Shown here piece by piece: positions 25,696 to 36,567 of a stretch of 64,000 nt of DNA (its first letter is position 1; every line of letters starts with the position of its first letter). A program made the translations under genes and the position numbers. Source of the DNA: JBFWUM01 sp050247255 (lineage in GTDB: Bacteria > Acidobacteriota > Vicinamibacteria > Vicinamibacterales > UBA2999); contig JBFWUM010000015.1 of assembly GCA_050247255.1 (NCBI GenBank), positions 19,533-83,532 of the forward strand, written 5' to 3'. Below the pieces are notes generated by a model. The model saw only the letters and a list, made by a program, of their open reading frames with translations. It was not told where the DNA came from and ran no database searches.

Positions 25696-26876
25696 TGGCG
25701 GAACTTCGTACCGAGACGATGACCGTCAACATGGGGCCGCAGCACCCCAGCACGCACGGCGTGCTGCGCCTCATCCTCGAAGTCGAGGGCGAGACGGTGC
25801 GCGGCGTGCGGCCGACGATCGGCTATCTGCACACCGGCATCGAGAAGACCGCCGAGCAGAAGAAGTGGCAGCAGGTGGTGCCGCTGGTCGAGCGCATGGA
25901 CTACCTCGCCGCGCAGTCGAACAGCCTGTGCTACGTGCTCAGCGTCGAAAAGCTGCTCGGGCTCGAGATGCCGCAGCGCGTCAACGACATCCGCGTGCTC
26001 ATCGCCGAGCTGCAGCGGCTGGCCAGCCACCTGGTGTGGATCGGCACGCACGCCATGGAAATCGGCGCCGTCTCGATGTTGTTCTACGCCATCCGCGAGC
26101 GCGAGCTGCTGCTGAACATCAACGAGCTGGTGGCCGGCTTCCGCTTCTTCCCGAGCTACTTCCGCATCGGCGGCCTGCGCGAGGACATCCCGCGCGGCTT
26201 CCACGAGGCGGTCCGGGCGTTCCTCGATCGCTTCCCGGCGAAGATCGACGAGTTCGAGGGGCTGCTGACGAAGAACGACATCTTCATGCGCCGCACGCAG
26301 GGCGTCGGCATCGTCAACGCCGAGATGGCGCAGGCGTGGGGGCTGGTCGGGCCGATCGCCCGTGCCGCCGGCCTCGACTACGACGTGCGCAAGTACTTCC
26401 CCTACAGCGGCTACGAGACCTACGACTTCGCCGTGCCGACCCGGACCGAGGGCGACGTGTTCGCCCGTTACCAGGTGCGGGTCGAGGAGATGCGCCAGAG
26501 CGTGAAGATCTGCCGCCAGGCGATCGACCGTATTCCGCCAAACGGCGCCTGGGCGTGCGACGACCCGCGCGTGGTGCCGCCGCCGAAGGACAAGGTCTAT
26601 ACGGAGATGGAGGCGCTGATCCAGCACTTCCTGATCTACTCGCAGGGGTTCACCGTGCCGGCCGGCGACGCCTACGTGCCGGTCGAAGGGCCGCGCGGCG
26701 AGCACGGCGTCTACGTGGTGTCGGACGGCACGAACCGGCCGTGGCGCATCAAGATGCGCCCGCCGTCGTTCATGGCCATCCAGGCGCTGCCGACGATCGT
26801 CAAGGACGGCATGCTGGCCGACGTGGTCGCGGTGATCGGGTCGACCGACGTGGTGATGGGGGACTGCGACCGGTGA
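25695..26876 (+). CDS. nuoD: NADH-quinone oxidoreductase subunit D
   Basis: 393-residue 49 kDa-type subunit related to the large subunit of NiFe hydrogenases; it forms the quinone site with NuoB. Visible: NMGPQHPSTHGVLRLILEVE, IGYLHTGIEKTAE, KNDIFMRRTQGVGI, GPSGYETYDF-like PYSGYETYDFAVP and the end IGSTDVVMGDCDR. Length is usual. The stop overlaps the nuoE GTG by 4 bases. Confidence 0.97.
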   Translation: MAELRTETMTVNMGPQHPSTHGVLRLILEVEGETVRGVRPTIGYLHTGIEKTAEQKKWQQVVPLVERMDYLAAQSNSLCYVLSVEKLLGLEMPQRVNDIRVLIAELQRLASHLVWIGTHAMEIGAVSMLFYAIRERELLLNINELVAGFRFFPSYFRIGGLREDIPRGFHEAVRAFLDRFPAKIDEFEGLLTKNDIFMRRTQGVGIVNAEMAQAWGLVGPIARAAGLDYDVRKYFPYSGYETYDFAVPTRTEGDVFARYQVRVEEMRQSVKICRQAIDRIPPNGAWACDDPRVVPPPKDKVYTEMEALIQHFLIYSQGFTVPAGDAYVPVEGPRGEHGVYVVSDGTNRPWRIKMRPPSFMAIQALPTIVKDGMLADVVAVIGSTDVVMGDCDR

Positions 26877-27484
26877 GCTTTCATCCCAAGATGGAGTACG
26901 CGCCGGCGAAGTTCCACCGCTCGGAACGGAAGCTGGCGGAGCCGGGCGAGGCGTTTGCCTACTCGCCCGAGAACCAGAAGAAGTTCGACGAGCTGGTGTC
27001 GCACTACCCGGCGGAGCAGCGCAAGTCGGCGATTCTCTACGCGCTCTACCTGGCGCAGGAGCAGAACGGCGGCCACCTGACCGCTGCCGCCATGCGCCAC
27101 GTCGCCGAGCAGATTCGCTGCACGGCCGCGGAAGTGGAAGACGTCGTGTCGTACTACACGATGTTCTACACGCGGCCGGTGGGGAAGTTCGTGCTCAACG
27201 TCTGCCGCACGCTGTCGTGCGCGCTGATGGGCGCCGAGCGGGTCACCGAGGAGCTGAGCGCCAAGCTGGGAATCAAGCCGGGCGAAACCGATCCGAGCGG
27301 GATGTTCACGCTGATGGAAGTCGAGTGCCTCGGCGCCTGCGACCGCGCGCCGGTGGTGATGGTCAACGACACCCACTGGCACGAGCGGCTGCAGCCGGGA
27401 GACTGCGCGACGTTCGTCGACGACCTGAAGGCGAAGGGGCTGGCCGCGGTCACGGGCTGCCACCTGCACAAGGAAGGCAAGTAG
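26873..27484 (+). CDS. nuoE: NADH-quinone oxidoreductase subunit E
   Basis: 203-residue thioredoxin-like subunit that carries 2Fe-2S cluster N1a. Ligands Cys111, Cys116 (CRTLSC), Cys152 and Cys156 (CLGAC) have canonical spacing. The start is GTG 26873 in a GTGA overlap; an internal ATG seven codons on is possible. About 35-40 residues longer than minimal NuoE, split between the ends. Part of the NADH-oxidising module with NuoF; NuoG, the third member, is not in this operon. Confidence 0.95.
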   Translation: MSFHPKMEYAPAKFHRSERKLAEPGEAFAYSPENQKKFDELVSHYPAEQRKSAILYALYLAQEQNGGHLTAAAMRHVAEQIRCTAAEVEDVVSYYTMFYTRPVGKFVLNVCRTLSCALMGAERVTEELSAKLGIKPGETDPSGMFTLMEVECLGACDRAPVVMVNDTHWHERLQPGDCATFVDDLKAKGLAAVTGCHLHKEGK

Positions 27485-27486
27485 GC

Positions 27487-27503
27487 CGCCCCTTTACGGG
27501 GTG
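27487..27503 (+). repeat. Short intergenic hairpin CGCCCC-5-GGGGTG
   Basis: Stem CGCCCC/GGGGTG with loop TTTAC in the gap between nuoE and nuoF. The same stem and spacing recurs at 48771-48787 before rplY (loop GTGAC), so it is a repeated element and not a gene-specific signal. There is no U-run, so it is not an obvious terminator. Confidence 0.5.
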
Positions 27504-27512
27504 GCAACCGAT

Positions 27513-28829
27513 ATGGGCTACGAACCAGTACTGGTCAAACACGTCGGCGAGCAGAACGCCTTCACGCTCGACAGCTACGTCACGCAGCAGCGCGGCTACG
27601 AGGCGCTGCGCAAGGCGCTGACGCAGAAACCCGACGACATCATCGAGCAGGTGAAGGCGTCCGGCCTGCGCGGCCGCGGCGGCGCCGGCTTCCCGACCGG
27701 GCTGAAGTGGCAGTTCGTCGACAAGAAGTCGGACAAGCCGCGCTACATCTGCTGCAACGCCGACGAGAGCGAGCCGGGCACGTTCAAGGACCACGTGCTG
27801 ATGGAGCGCAACCCGCACCTGCTGGTCGAAGGGTGCGCCATCGCCTGCTACGCCATCGGCGCCAAGGTCGCCTACATCTACATCCGCGGCGAGTTCTACC
27901 ACGTGCAACAGGTGCTCGAGGCCGAGATTGAGAAGGCCTACAAGGCCGGGTATCTCGGCAAGAACATCTTCGGCAGCGGCTTCGACTGCGACGTCTTCGT
28001 GCACCGCGGCGCCGGCGCCTACGAGGCGGGCGAGGAGACCGCGCTCATCGAGTCGCTCGAGGGCAAGCGCGCCCAGCCACGGCTCAAGCCGCCGTTCCCG
28101 GCGGTCGCCGGCCTCTACCAGTGCCCGACGGCCGTCAACAACGTCGAGACGCTCTGCAACGTGCCGCTGATCGTCCACAACGGCCCCGAGTGGTTTGCCG
28201 GACTCGGCCCCGAGAAGAACGGCGGGCCGAAGCTCTATTGCATCAGCGGCCACGTCAAGCGCCCCGGTGTCTACGAAGCGTCGATGAACACGACGCTGCG
28301 CGAGCTGATTTACGGCGACCAGTTCGCCCAGGGCATGCTCGACGGCCGCACGTTCAAGGCGATCATCCCGGGCGGGTCGTCGGTGCCGCTGCTGCTCGAC
28401 GAGCACCTCGACACGCCGGCCAGTTTCGATCACGTGCAGAAGGCCGGCTCGCTCCTCGGCTCCGCCGGGCTCATCGTGCTGGACGACTCGGTCTGCATGG
28501 TGTGGCTGGCGATGAACCTGCTGCACTTCTACAAGCACGAGTCGTGCGGCAAGTGCACGCCCTGCCGCGAGGGCGGCGACTGGCTCTACAAGCTCCTGCA
28601 GCGCATCGAGCGCGGCGAGGGGCAGCCGAAGGACATTGACCTGCTCTTCGGTGTCTCGAACAACATCCTCGGCAAGACGCTCTGCGCGTTCGGTGACGCC
28701 GCGGCGACGCCGGTGCTGACGACGCTGAAGCTGTTCCGGCACGAGTACGAGGAGCACGTGCGCCAAGGGCGGTGCACGCGGCCGGCTGACTGGCGCGCAA
28801 AGCACCCGGTGATGGCGGGGGCGCACTGA
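27513..28829 (+). CDS. nuoF: NADH-quinone oxidoreductase subunit F
   Basis: 438-residue flavoprotein subunit that oxidises NADH. The FMN/NADH region shows GLRGRGGAGFPTGLKW and CNADESEPGTFKDH; the N3 4Fe-4S ligands are in SCGKCTPCREG plus a distal Cys in TLCAFGD. ATG 27513 was chosen because the in-frame GTG at 27501 lies inside the hairpin stem. The stop overlaps the nuoH ATG directly, so the usual nuoG gene between F and H is absent. Confidence 0.96.
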   Translation: MGYEPVLVKHVGEQNAFTLDSYVTQQRGYEALRKALTQKPDDIIEQVKASGLRGRGGAGFPTGLKWQFVDKKSDKPRYICCNADESEPGTFKDHVLMERNPHLLVEGCAIACYAIGAKVAYIYIRGEFYHVQQVLEAEIEKAYKAGYLGKNIFGSGFDCDVFVHRGAGAYEAGEETALIESLEGKRAQPRLKPPFPAVAGLYQCPTAVNNVETLCNVPLIVHNGPEWFAGLGPEKNGGPKLYCISGHVKRPGVYEASMNTTLRELIYGDQFAQGMLDGRTFKAIIPGGSSVPLLLDEHLDTPASFDHVQKAGSLLGSAGLIVLDDSVCMVWLAMNLLHFYKHESCGKCTPCREGGDWLYKLLQRIERGEGQPKDIDLLFGVSNNILGKTLCAFGDAAATPVLTTLKLFRHEYEEHVRQGRCTRPADWRAKHPVMAGAH

Positions 28830-29854
28830 TGGACTGGGTCCTCGTCGCGCAGCTCGTCGTCATCGGCTTCACGTTCTTCATGCTGATCAACGCGTCGGCC
28901 ATCCTGGTGCTGGCCGAGCGCAAGATCATGGGCTTCATGCAGCAGCGCTACGGCCCGTACCGGGTCGGCCCGCACGGCGCGCTGCAGCCTTTGGCCGACA
29001 TCCTCAAGCTCCTGATGAAGGAGGAGCTGCGGCCGAAGGGCGCCGACAAGTGGCTGTTCACCCTGGCGCCGATCCTGTCGGTCACCGCCGCGTTCGCGGC
29101 GTTTGCGACGGTCCCGTGGGGCGCCTCGACGACGCTGTTCGGGCTGCTGGATCGGCCGATCAACCTGGGCGCCGCCGACGTCAACGTCGGCATCCTGGTG
29201 ATCTTCGCGATCACCTCGATGGGTGTCTACGGCATCGTCCTCGCCGGCTGGTCGTCGAACTCGAAGTACTCGCTGATGGGCGGCCTGCGCGCCTCGGCGC
29301 AGATGATCAGCTATGAGCTGGCGTACGCGACGTCGCTGGCCTCGGTCATCATGCTGGCCGGATCGCTGTCGCTGCGTGAGGTCGTCGACTCGCAGGCCGG
29401 CACCTGGTTCGGGTTCCTGCCGGCGTGGTACGTGTTCCTGCAGCCGGTGGGCTTCCTGATCTACGTGATTGCCGGCGTGGCCGAGACCAACCGCGCGCCG
29501 TTCGACTTCCCGGAAGCGGAGCAGGAGCTGGTGGCCGGCTACAACACTGAGTACAGCTCGGTGCGGTTCGCGCTGTTCCCGCAGTCCGAGTACATCAACA
29601 TGGTCACGATGTCGGCGGTCGCGACCGACCTGTACCTGGGCGGCTGGCACTTCCCGGGCGTGCCCACGTGGCTCGGCTGGGCGGTGTTCCTCGCCAAGAT
29701 CGGCGTCTTCCTGTTCGCCTACATCTGGGTCCGCTGGACGGTGCCCCGCTACCGCTACGACCAGCTGATGGCGTTCGGGTGGAAGTGGCTGTTCCCGGCG
29801 TCGGTGATCAACCTGGTCGTGACCGCGGCCGCGATGCTCTATTTCAATGCCTGA
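28829..29854 (+). CDS. nuoH: NADH-quinone oxidoreductase subunit H
   Basis: 341-residue membrane subunit with about eight helices that lines the quinone chamber. Motifs ILAERK-like LVLAERKIMGFMQQRYGPYR and GPHGALQPLADILKLLMKEE, and AETNRAPFDFPEAEQELVAG are intact. TGATG overlap with nuoF and an 8-base overlap with nuoJ. The usual order H-I-J is broken because nuoI, the 2x4Fe-4S subunit, is not present. Confidence 0.97.
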   Translation: MDWVLVAQLVVIGFTFFMLINASAILVLAERKIMGFMQQRYGPYRVGPHGALQPLADILKLLMKEELRPKGADKWLFTLAPILSVTAAFAAFATVPWGASTTLFGLLDRPINLGAADVNVGILVIFAITSMGVYGIVLAGWSSNSKYSLMGGLRASAQMISYELAYATSLASVIMLAGSLSLREVVDSQAGTWFGFLPAWYVFLQPVGFLIYVIAGVAETNRAPFDFPEAEQELVAGYNTEYSSVRFALFPQSEYINMVTMSAVATDLYLGGWHFPGVPTWLGWAVFLAKIGVFLFAYIWVRWTVPRYRYDQLMAFGWKWLFPASVINLVVTAAAMLYFNA

Positions 29855-30380
29855 GACGCTGCTCTTCTACCTGCTGTCGGCGGTGGCCATCGGCGCCTCG
29901 GCGCTGGTCATCGGCCAGCGCAACCCGATGTACAGCATCATGCTGCTCATCGCCTCGTTCGGCGCGCTGGCCGGGCTCTACGTCCAGCTCGATGCGCCGT
30001 TTGTCGCCGTGGCGCAGATCATCGTCTACGCCGGCGCCATCATGGTGCTGTTCCTGTTCGTGGTGATGCTGCTCAACGCGCCGCAGGAAGACGCGGCCGA
30101 GTGGGACCGCCTGCACCCGCTGCGGCAGCCCGGCGTGGCGCGGTTCGGCGCGCTGCTGGCGCTGCTGCTGATCGTGCAGCTGGCCTGGGCGGTGCTCAGC
30201 GCCGTCGACGTGCAGACGGCGACGCCGGCCGGCGACGCCGCCCGCATCAGCTCAGTCAACGAGCTGGGGCGCGTGCTCTTCACCGACTACATGTTCGCGT
30301 TCGAGGCGACCTCGATCCTGATCCTGGTGGCGATGGTCGGGGCCGTGGTGCTGGCGCGCCGGGAGGGACCGCAGGAATGA
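29847..30380 (+). CDS. nuoJ: NADH-quinone oxidoreductase subunit J
   Basis: 177-residue membrane subunit with five hydrophobic segments. The typical N-terminal half is AVAIGASALVIGQRNPMYSI, then VAVAQIIVYAGAIMVLFLFV VMLLN. It overlaps nuoH by 8 bases and nuoK by 4 bases. NuoJ packs between NuoA/H and the antiporter-like subunits. Confidence 0.95.
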   Translation: MPETLLFYLLSAVAIGASALVIGQRNPMYSIMLLIASFGALAGLYVQLDAPFVAVAQIIVYAGAIMVLFLFVVMLLNAPQEDAAEWDRLHPLRQPGVARFGALLALLLIVQLAWAVLSAVDVQTATPAGDAARISSVNELGRVLFTDYMFAFEATSILILVAMVGAVVLARREGPQE

Positions 30381-30672
30381 TTCCGCTCGGCCACTACCTC
30401 GTCGTGTCGGCGGTGCTGTTCGCCATCGGCACGGCGGGCGTCTTCATGCGGCGCAACCTGATCACGATCCTGCTGTCGATCGAGATCATGCTCAACGCCG
30501 TCAACCTCTCGTTCGTGGCGTTCGGCCGCTACCAGGGGAACGTCGACGGGCAGATCATCACGTTCTTCGTCATGACCGTCGCCGCCGCCGAGGCGGCGGT
30601 CGGCCTGGCCATCGTGATCGCCCTCTTCCGGCACCGGGAGTCGCTCAACCCCGACGCCTTCACGTCGCTCAA

Positions 30673-30679
<7 letters not shown>
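30377..30679 (+). CDS. nuoK: NADH-quinone oxidoreductase subunit K
   Basis: 100-residue three-helix membrane subunit related to MrpC. Conserved Glu residues needed for proton transfer lie in LLSIEIMLNAVNL and VAAAEAAVGLAIV. The length equals the family norm. ATGA overlap with nuoJ, 7-base overlap with nuoL. Confidence 0.97.
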
Positions 30680-32633
<1,954 letters not shown>

Positions 32634-32637
<4 letters not shown>

Positions 32638-34214
32638 CTCTGCCCCTGCTTTCGCTTTCGTGGCTGCTGCCGCTGGCCGGCGCTGTCCTCCTGCTGTTCG
32701 TCGGCAACGCCGACGGCCGCCGCAACGGGCTGATCCGCTGGCTGGCGCTCGGCATCTCGCTGCTGTCGTTCGCGGTGACGCTGGCCATCTGGGCCGCCTT
32801 CGACCCGGCGTCGCCCGAGTTCCAGCTGGTCGAGCGCGTGCCGTGGATTCCGGCCTTCGGCATCGACTACTACCTGGGCATCGACGGCATCAGCCTGCTG
32901 CTGGTCGTCCTCACCGGCTTCCTGACGCCCATCGCGCTGCTGTCGTCGTGGCACTCGGTGGAGAAGAAAGTCAAGGAGTTCTCGATCTTCGTGCTCACGC
33001 TGCACGCCGCGATGGTCGGCGTGTTCCTGTCGCTCGACCTGTTCCTGTTCTATGTGTTCTGGGACGCCATGCTCATCCCGATGTACTTCCTCATCGGGAT
33101 CTGGGGCTACGACCAGCGCGTCTACGCCGCCGTCAAGTTCATCCTCTACACGATGGCCGGCAGCGTGCTGATGCTGATTGCCATCCTCGGGCTGGCGTAT
33201 CTCCACCAGTCGACGACCGGCGCCTACAGCTTCGACCTGCTGCAGCTCTACACGCTGGACATCGCCGAGAGCACCCAGTACTGGTTCTTCCTGGCGTTCG
33301 CCCTGGCGTTCGCCATCAAGGTGCCGCTGTTCCCGTTCCACACCTGGCTGCCCGACGCGCATGTGCAGGCGCCGACGGCCGGCTCGGTCATTCTCGCCGG
33401 CGTGCTGCTGAAGATGGGCACCTACGGGCTGGTACGCTTCGCGTTCCCGTTGTTCCCGGCGGCGGCGATGTACTTCGCCCCCTGGATCGCCGTGCTGGCG
33501 GTCGTGGGCATTGTCTACGGCGCGCTGGTGGCGATGGTGCAGCCGGACATGAAGAAGCTAGTAGCCTACTCCTCGGTGAGCCACCTCGGATTCGTCGTCC
33601 TCGGCATCTGCGCGATGAACATGCAGGGGCTGCAGGGGGCGATTTACCAGATGCTGGCGCACGGCGTCAGCACCGGCGGGCTGTTCCTCATCGTCGGCAT
33701 GCTGTCGGACCGGCGGCACACGCGGTTGATCAGCGAATTCGGCGGGCTGAAGGAAGTGATGCCGCGGCTGACGGCCGCGTTCTTCATCATCCTGCTCGCC
33801 TCGGTCGGCCTGCCCGGCCTCAACGGGTTCATCGGCGAGTTCCTGATCCTGCTCGGCACGTTCCGGTGGGACGCGCGCTACGCCGTCGGCGCCGGGCTGG
33901 GCGTCATCCTCTCGGCCGTCTACATGCTCTGGATGTTCCAGCGCGTGTTCTACGGCAAGGTCACCCACGAGGAGAACAAGACGCTGCACGACCTCGAGCC
34001 GCGGGAGTGGGCCGGCGTCGTGCCGCTGTGCGCGATGGCGATCGTCATGGGCGTCTTCCCGACGCTGTTCCTGAAGCCGATGGAGCCGGCCGTCGAGCGC
34101 CTCGTGCAGCGGCTGCAGAGCGCGCAGACGTTGCGGGTGGATGGAACAATGCAGAATTCAGAATTCAGAATTCAGAATGCCGTGGAACTGGTCCGCAGCA
34201 TCAACCCATTCTGA
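32634..34214 (+). CDS. nuoM: NADH-quinone oxidoreductase subunit M, repeat-encoded C-terminus
   Basis: 526-residue antiporter-like membrane subunit. Blocks: YYLGIDGISLLLVVLTGFL, FWDAMLIPMYFLIGIWGY, KVPLFPFHTWLPDAHVQAPT and KKLVAYSSVSHLGFVVLG are intact. The family's natural end falls near MEPAVERLVQRLQ. The last 25 or so residues (TMQNSEFRIQNAVELVRS and after) are read from an AT-rich inverted repeat at 34148-34240, and the stop codon lies inside its right arm. The tail is probably a harmless extension on the membrane surface. Confidence 0.96.
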
Positions 34215-34240
34215 ATTCTGCATTCTGAATTCTGAATTGA
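34148..34240. repeat. AT-rich inverted repeat of 7-bp CAGAATT units
   Basis: Left arm 34148-34180 holds four tandem units of CAGAATT (AGAATTC steps); right arm 34207-34240 carries the reverse complement (TTCTGAA units). The 26-base loop is ordinary GC-rich sequence. The block lies across the 3' end of nuoM and the gap before nuoN. A related element of the same design is at 45772-45865. Confidence 0.8.
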
Positions 34241-34246
34241 CTGCGT

Positions 34247-35170
34247 ATGTTTGAGTCATCTTTTGCGGCCATCGTGCCGATGCTGTGCGTGACGCTGGCG
34301 GCGCTGGCCACCATGCTGCTCGAGGCGTTCCGCGGCAAGGGCGAGCAGACGCCGCTCGGCGGCCTCGGCATCATCGGCCTCATCGGCGCCGCCGTCTCGT
34401 CGGCGGTGCTGTGGAACGCCAACTCGGCCAGCTTCGGCGTCATCGTCGCCGACAACTTCGGCCTGTTCGTCACCTTCGTGCTGGTGATCGTCGGCATCCT
34501 GACGATCCTCTTCTCGTCGCAGGTGCTGCAGACGACGGCGATGCCGCGCGGCGACTACTACGCGCTGCTGCTGTTCTCGATCACCGGGATGATCATGATG
34601 GCGACCGCCAACGACCTGCTGGTCGTGTTCGTTGCCCTCGAGATCCTGTCGCTGGCCGTCTACGTGCTGACCGGCATCCAGCGCGACGACCCGCGCGCCA
34701 CCGAGGCGGCGTTCAAGTATTTCCTGCTCGGCGCCTTTTCCAGCGCGTTCTTCCTCTACGGGATCGCCTTCACCTACGGCATTACCGGCAGCACCAGGCT
34801 CGACCGGGTCGGCGCGTATCTCGCCGCGCAGTCGATGGCCGACAACCCGCTGATCCTGGTGGCGCTCGGCCTGCTGCTGGTCGGCTTNNNNNNNNNNNNN
34901 NNNNNNNNNNNNNNNNNNNNNNNNNNNNNNNNNNNNNNNNNNNNNNNNNNNNNNNNNNNNNNNNNNNNNNNNNNNNNNNNNNNNNNNTACCTGCGGGTGA
35001 TCGTGATGATGTACATGGCCGAGCGCCAGGGAACGACCGCGGTGCCCGATCCGATCGGCCGCGCCGGCATGGCGGCGCTGGCCATCGCCATCGTCGTCAT
35101 CCTCTATCTCGGCGTCCTGCCGACCCGGGTCCTCGACCTGGCGACGCAGTCCATCGCGACGATCTTCTAG
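34247..35170 (+). CDS. nuoN: NADH-quinone oxidoreductase subunit N (interrupted by assembly gap)
   Basis: Antiporter-like membrane subunit that closes the operon. The visible N-terminal 213 residues include DYYALLLFSITGMIMMATAN, DLLVVFVALEILSLAVYVLT and FKYFLLGAFSSAFFLYGIAF. The C-terminal 60 residues begin YLRVIVMMYMAER. Between them lie 100 N (34888-34987). NuoN is normally 470-500 residues, but only 307 codons including the gap are here, so roughly 170-190 residues are absent, among them the PFHxWxPDVYEGAPTP-like block expected right after GLLLVG. The gap is therefore a placeholder, not a true length. The gene itself is probably whole in the genome. Confidence 0.92.
   Translation: MFESSFAAIVPMLCVTLAALATMLLEAFRGKGEQTPLGGLGIIGLIGAAVSSAVLWNANSASFGVIVADNFGLFVTFVLVIVGILTILFSSQVLQTTAMPRGDYYALLLFSITGMIMMATANDLLVVFVALEILSLAVYVLTGIQRDDPRATEAAFKYFLLGAFSSAFFLYGIAFTYGITGSTRLDRVGAYLAAQSMADNPLILVALGLLLVGXXXXXXXXXXXXXXXXXXXXXXXXXXXXXXXXXXYLRVIVMMYMAERQGTTAVPDPIGRAGMAALAIAIVVILYLGVLPTRVLDLATQSIATIF
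34888..34987. other. Assembly gap (100 N)
   Basis: Exactly 100 undetermined bases, the standard filler for a scaffold gap of unknown size. By comparison with NuoN length about 0.5-0.6 kb of sequence should be here. Confidence 0.98.
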
Positions 35171-35311
35171 TCATTTCCTTCGTAGAGTTCGGCTTCAGCC
35201 AGACCAATCGATGTGGAGGCCGGCTTCAGCCGGCCTTCGTCGTCTTGACCGCGAAGGTCACGAAGGGCACGAAGAAGGAGGCGTTGCCGGAAGATCGAGG
35301 ACCTGAGGATA
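35171..35311. repeat. Repeat-rich spacer after nuoN
   Basis: No gene. It holds a GTGG-headed 20-bp palindrome (AGGCCGGCTTCAGCCGGCCT, 35217-35236), a partial copy GGCTTCAGCC at 35191-35200, and three 9-bp tandem units containing CGAAG (35252-35278, CGAAGGTCA, CGAAGGGCA, CGAAGAAGG). Both repeat types recur elsewhere in the window. The strong palindrome could also act as a transcript end for the nuo operon, but it has no U-run. Confidence 0.65.
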
Positions 35312-35569
35312 TCAGCGGAAGTACGCGCCGAATACGGCACTGATGACGGCCAGCAGCGTCGCGAACTGAAGGCCCATCAACCACATCAAACGCTGGTCGA
35401 CCTGCTCGACACGACGATCAACACGCTCCAGGCGCCGGATCATCTCACCACGCAGGTCGCGAACGTCACTGCGGACGTCGCGCACGTCCGCTCTCACCGC
35501 GCCGATGGCGGCCACGTGGTCTTCCGACCGGCCCTCAAGGTAGGCCACTCGTTCTTCGACTGAAGGCAT
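35312..35569 (-). CDS. Small coiled-coil protein with C-terminal membrane anchor
   Basis: 85-residue protein. Residues 1-60 are charged and helical (MPSVEERVAYLEGRSEDHVA, then repeated VRADVRDVRSDVRDLRGEM and RVDRRVEQVDQR), a clear coiled coil. Residues 63-83 (WLMGLQFATLLAVISAVFGA) form one membrane helix. Similar short tail-anchored coiled-coil proteins are common in bacteria; function unknown. ATG 35569 was chosen over an upstream ATG at 35596, since homologous-looking sequence starts MPSVEERV. Confidence 0.65.
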   Translation of the reverse strand: MPSVEERVAYLEGRSEDHVAAIGAVRADVRDVRSDVRDLRGEMIRRLERVDRRVEQVDQRLMWLMGLQFATLLAVISAVFGAYFR

Positions 35570-35718
35570 AGCGCCGTCTCGCCACCAGGCCATCACGGCC
35601 CGATTCTACATCGTCGTCAACCACACTTCGTGCCGCCGCAGAAACGAGGCGATTCGGTGCCTCACTGGCGCAGGTCTGCAATTGCTGCGACCCTGGCAGC
35701 GGGCGGGTAAGGCAGTTT

Positions 35719-36561
35719 CTATGACCCCGACTGCTGGTAGGTCCGCGCCAGGAAGCGGTCCCACAGCCGGTCGGGCAGCAGCTTCCTCAGGGCGAGCAGC
35801 AGGTGCGCGGACGGTGACACGACGTAACGGGTCTTCGGCCGCGGCGCCGTGAGAGCCGTCGCGATCGTTCGCGCCACGTCTTCCGGCTCGCTCGCGAATC
35901 GCGCGAGCGCGCCCTTCACATACGACTCGCGGGTGATACGCGCCACTTCGGCCTCGAAGTGCGCGTACGGCTCCGGCGCGCCGCCGCGCCGCATTTCCGC
36001 AACGACGGTGTCGCTGAACGACGTCCTGATCAGCCCGGGCTGGATCACGACGACCTCGATGCCGAAGCGCGCAACCTCGAAGCGGAGCGCGTCGCTGATC
36101 GCCTCGATGGCGTACTTCGTGGCGTGGTAGTAACCGCCGCCGGGCAGCACGAAGCAGCCCCCCATCGAGCTCAGATTGACAATGCGACCGGCCCGCGCCC
36201 GGCGCATGCCCGGCAGCACCAGTTGCGTAAGCCGTGACGGCCCGAAGACGTTCGTCTCGAACTGCGCGCGCACACGCTCCAGCGGCACCGTCTCGATCGC
36301 GCCAGACTGACTGTAGCCGGCGTTGTTGACGAGCGCGCCGATGGCGCCGTGCGCCTCCTCGATGCGGCGCACGGCCGACACCATCGTCTCCTCGCGCGTC
36401 ACGTCGAGCGGCAGCGTGCGGCAGCCGGCGGCGGCCAGCGGCGCCAGCGAGGCGACGTCGCGGGCCGTGGCATAGACCTGCCAGCCGGACTGCTGCAGGT
36501 GCAGCGCCGTTGCGCGGCCGATGCCGCTCGAGCAGCCGGTGATGAGGACCGGACCGTTCAC
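35719..36561 (-). CDS. Short-chain dehydrogenase/reductase (SDR)
   Basis: 280-residue NAD(P)-dependent oxidoreductase of the classical SDR family. Cofactor motif TGCSSGIG at the N-terminus, NNAG in LVNNAGYSQSG, catalytic Ser in NLSSMGG and YxxxK in YYHATKYAIEA. The C-terminal part is about 30 residues longer than the shortest SDRs, as in the group acting on lipids or retinol-like substrates. Substrate unknown. The gene ends 6 bases from the next minus-strand gene's stop region, suggesting one transcript with 36568-37452. Confidence 0.9.
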   Translation of the reverse strand: MNGPVLITGCSSGIGRATALHLQQSGWQVYATARDVASLAPLAAAGCRTLPLDVTREETMVSAVRRIEEAHGAIGALVNNAGYSQSGAIETVPLERVRAQFETNVFGPSRLTQLVLPGMRRARAGRIVNLSSMGGCFVLPGGGYYHATKYAIEAISDALRFEVARFGIEVVVIQPGLIRTSFSDTVVAEMRRGGAPEPYAHFEAEVARITRESYVKGALARFASEPEDVARTIATALTAPRPKTRYVVSPSAHLLLALRKLLPDRLWDRFLARTYQQSGS

Positions 36562-36567
36562 GGCCGC

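Noticed and set aside
34888..34987. Run of N read as a low-complexity protein segment
   Set aside because: It is an assembly gap; the residues are undetermined.
35252..35278. Tandem units considered as a CRISPR array
   Set aside because: Units are 9 bp with no spacers, and no cas gene is in the window.
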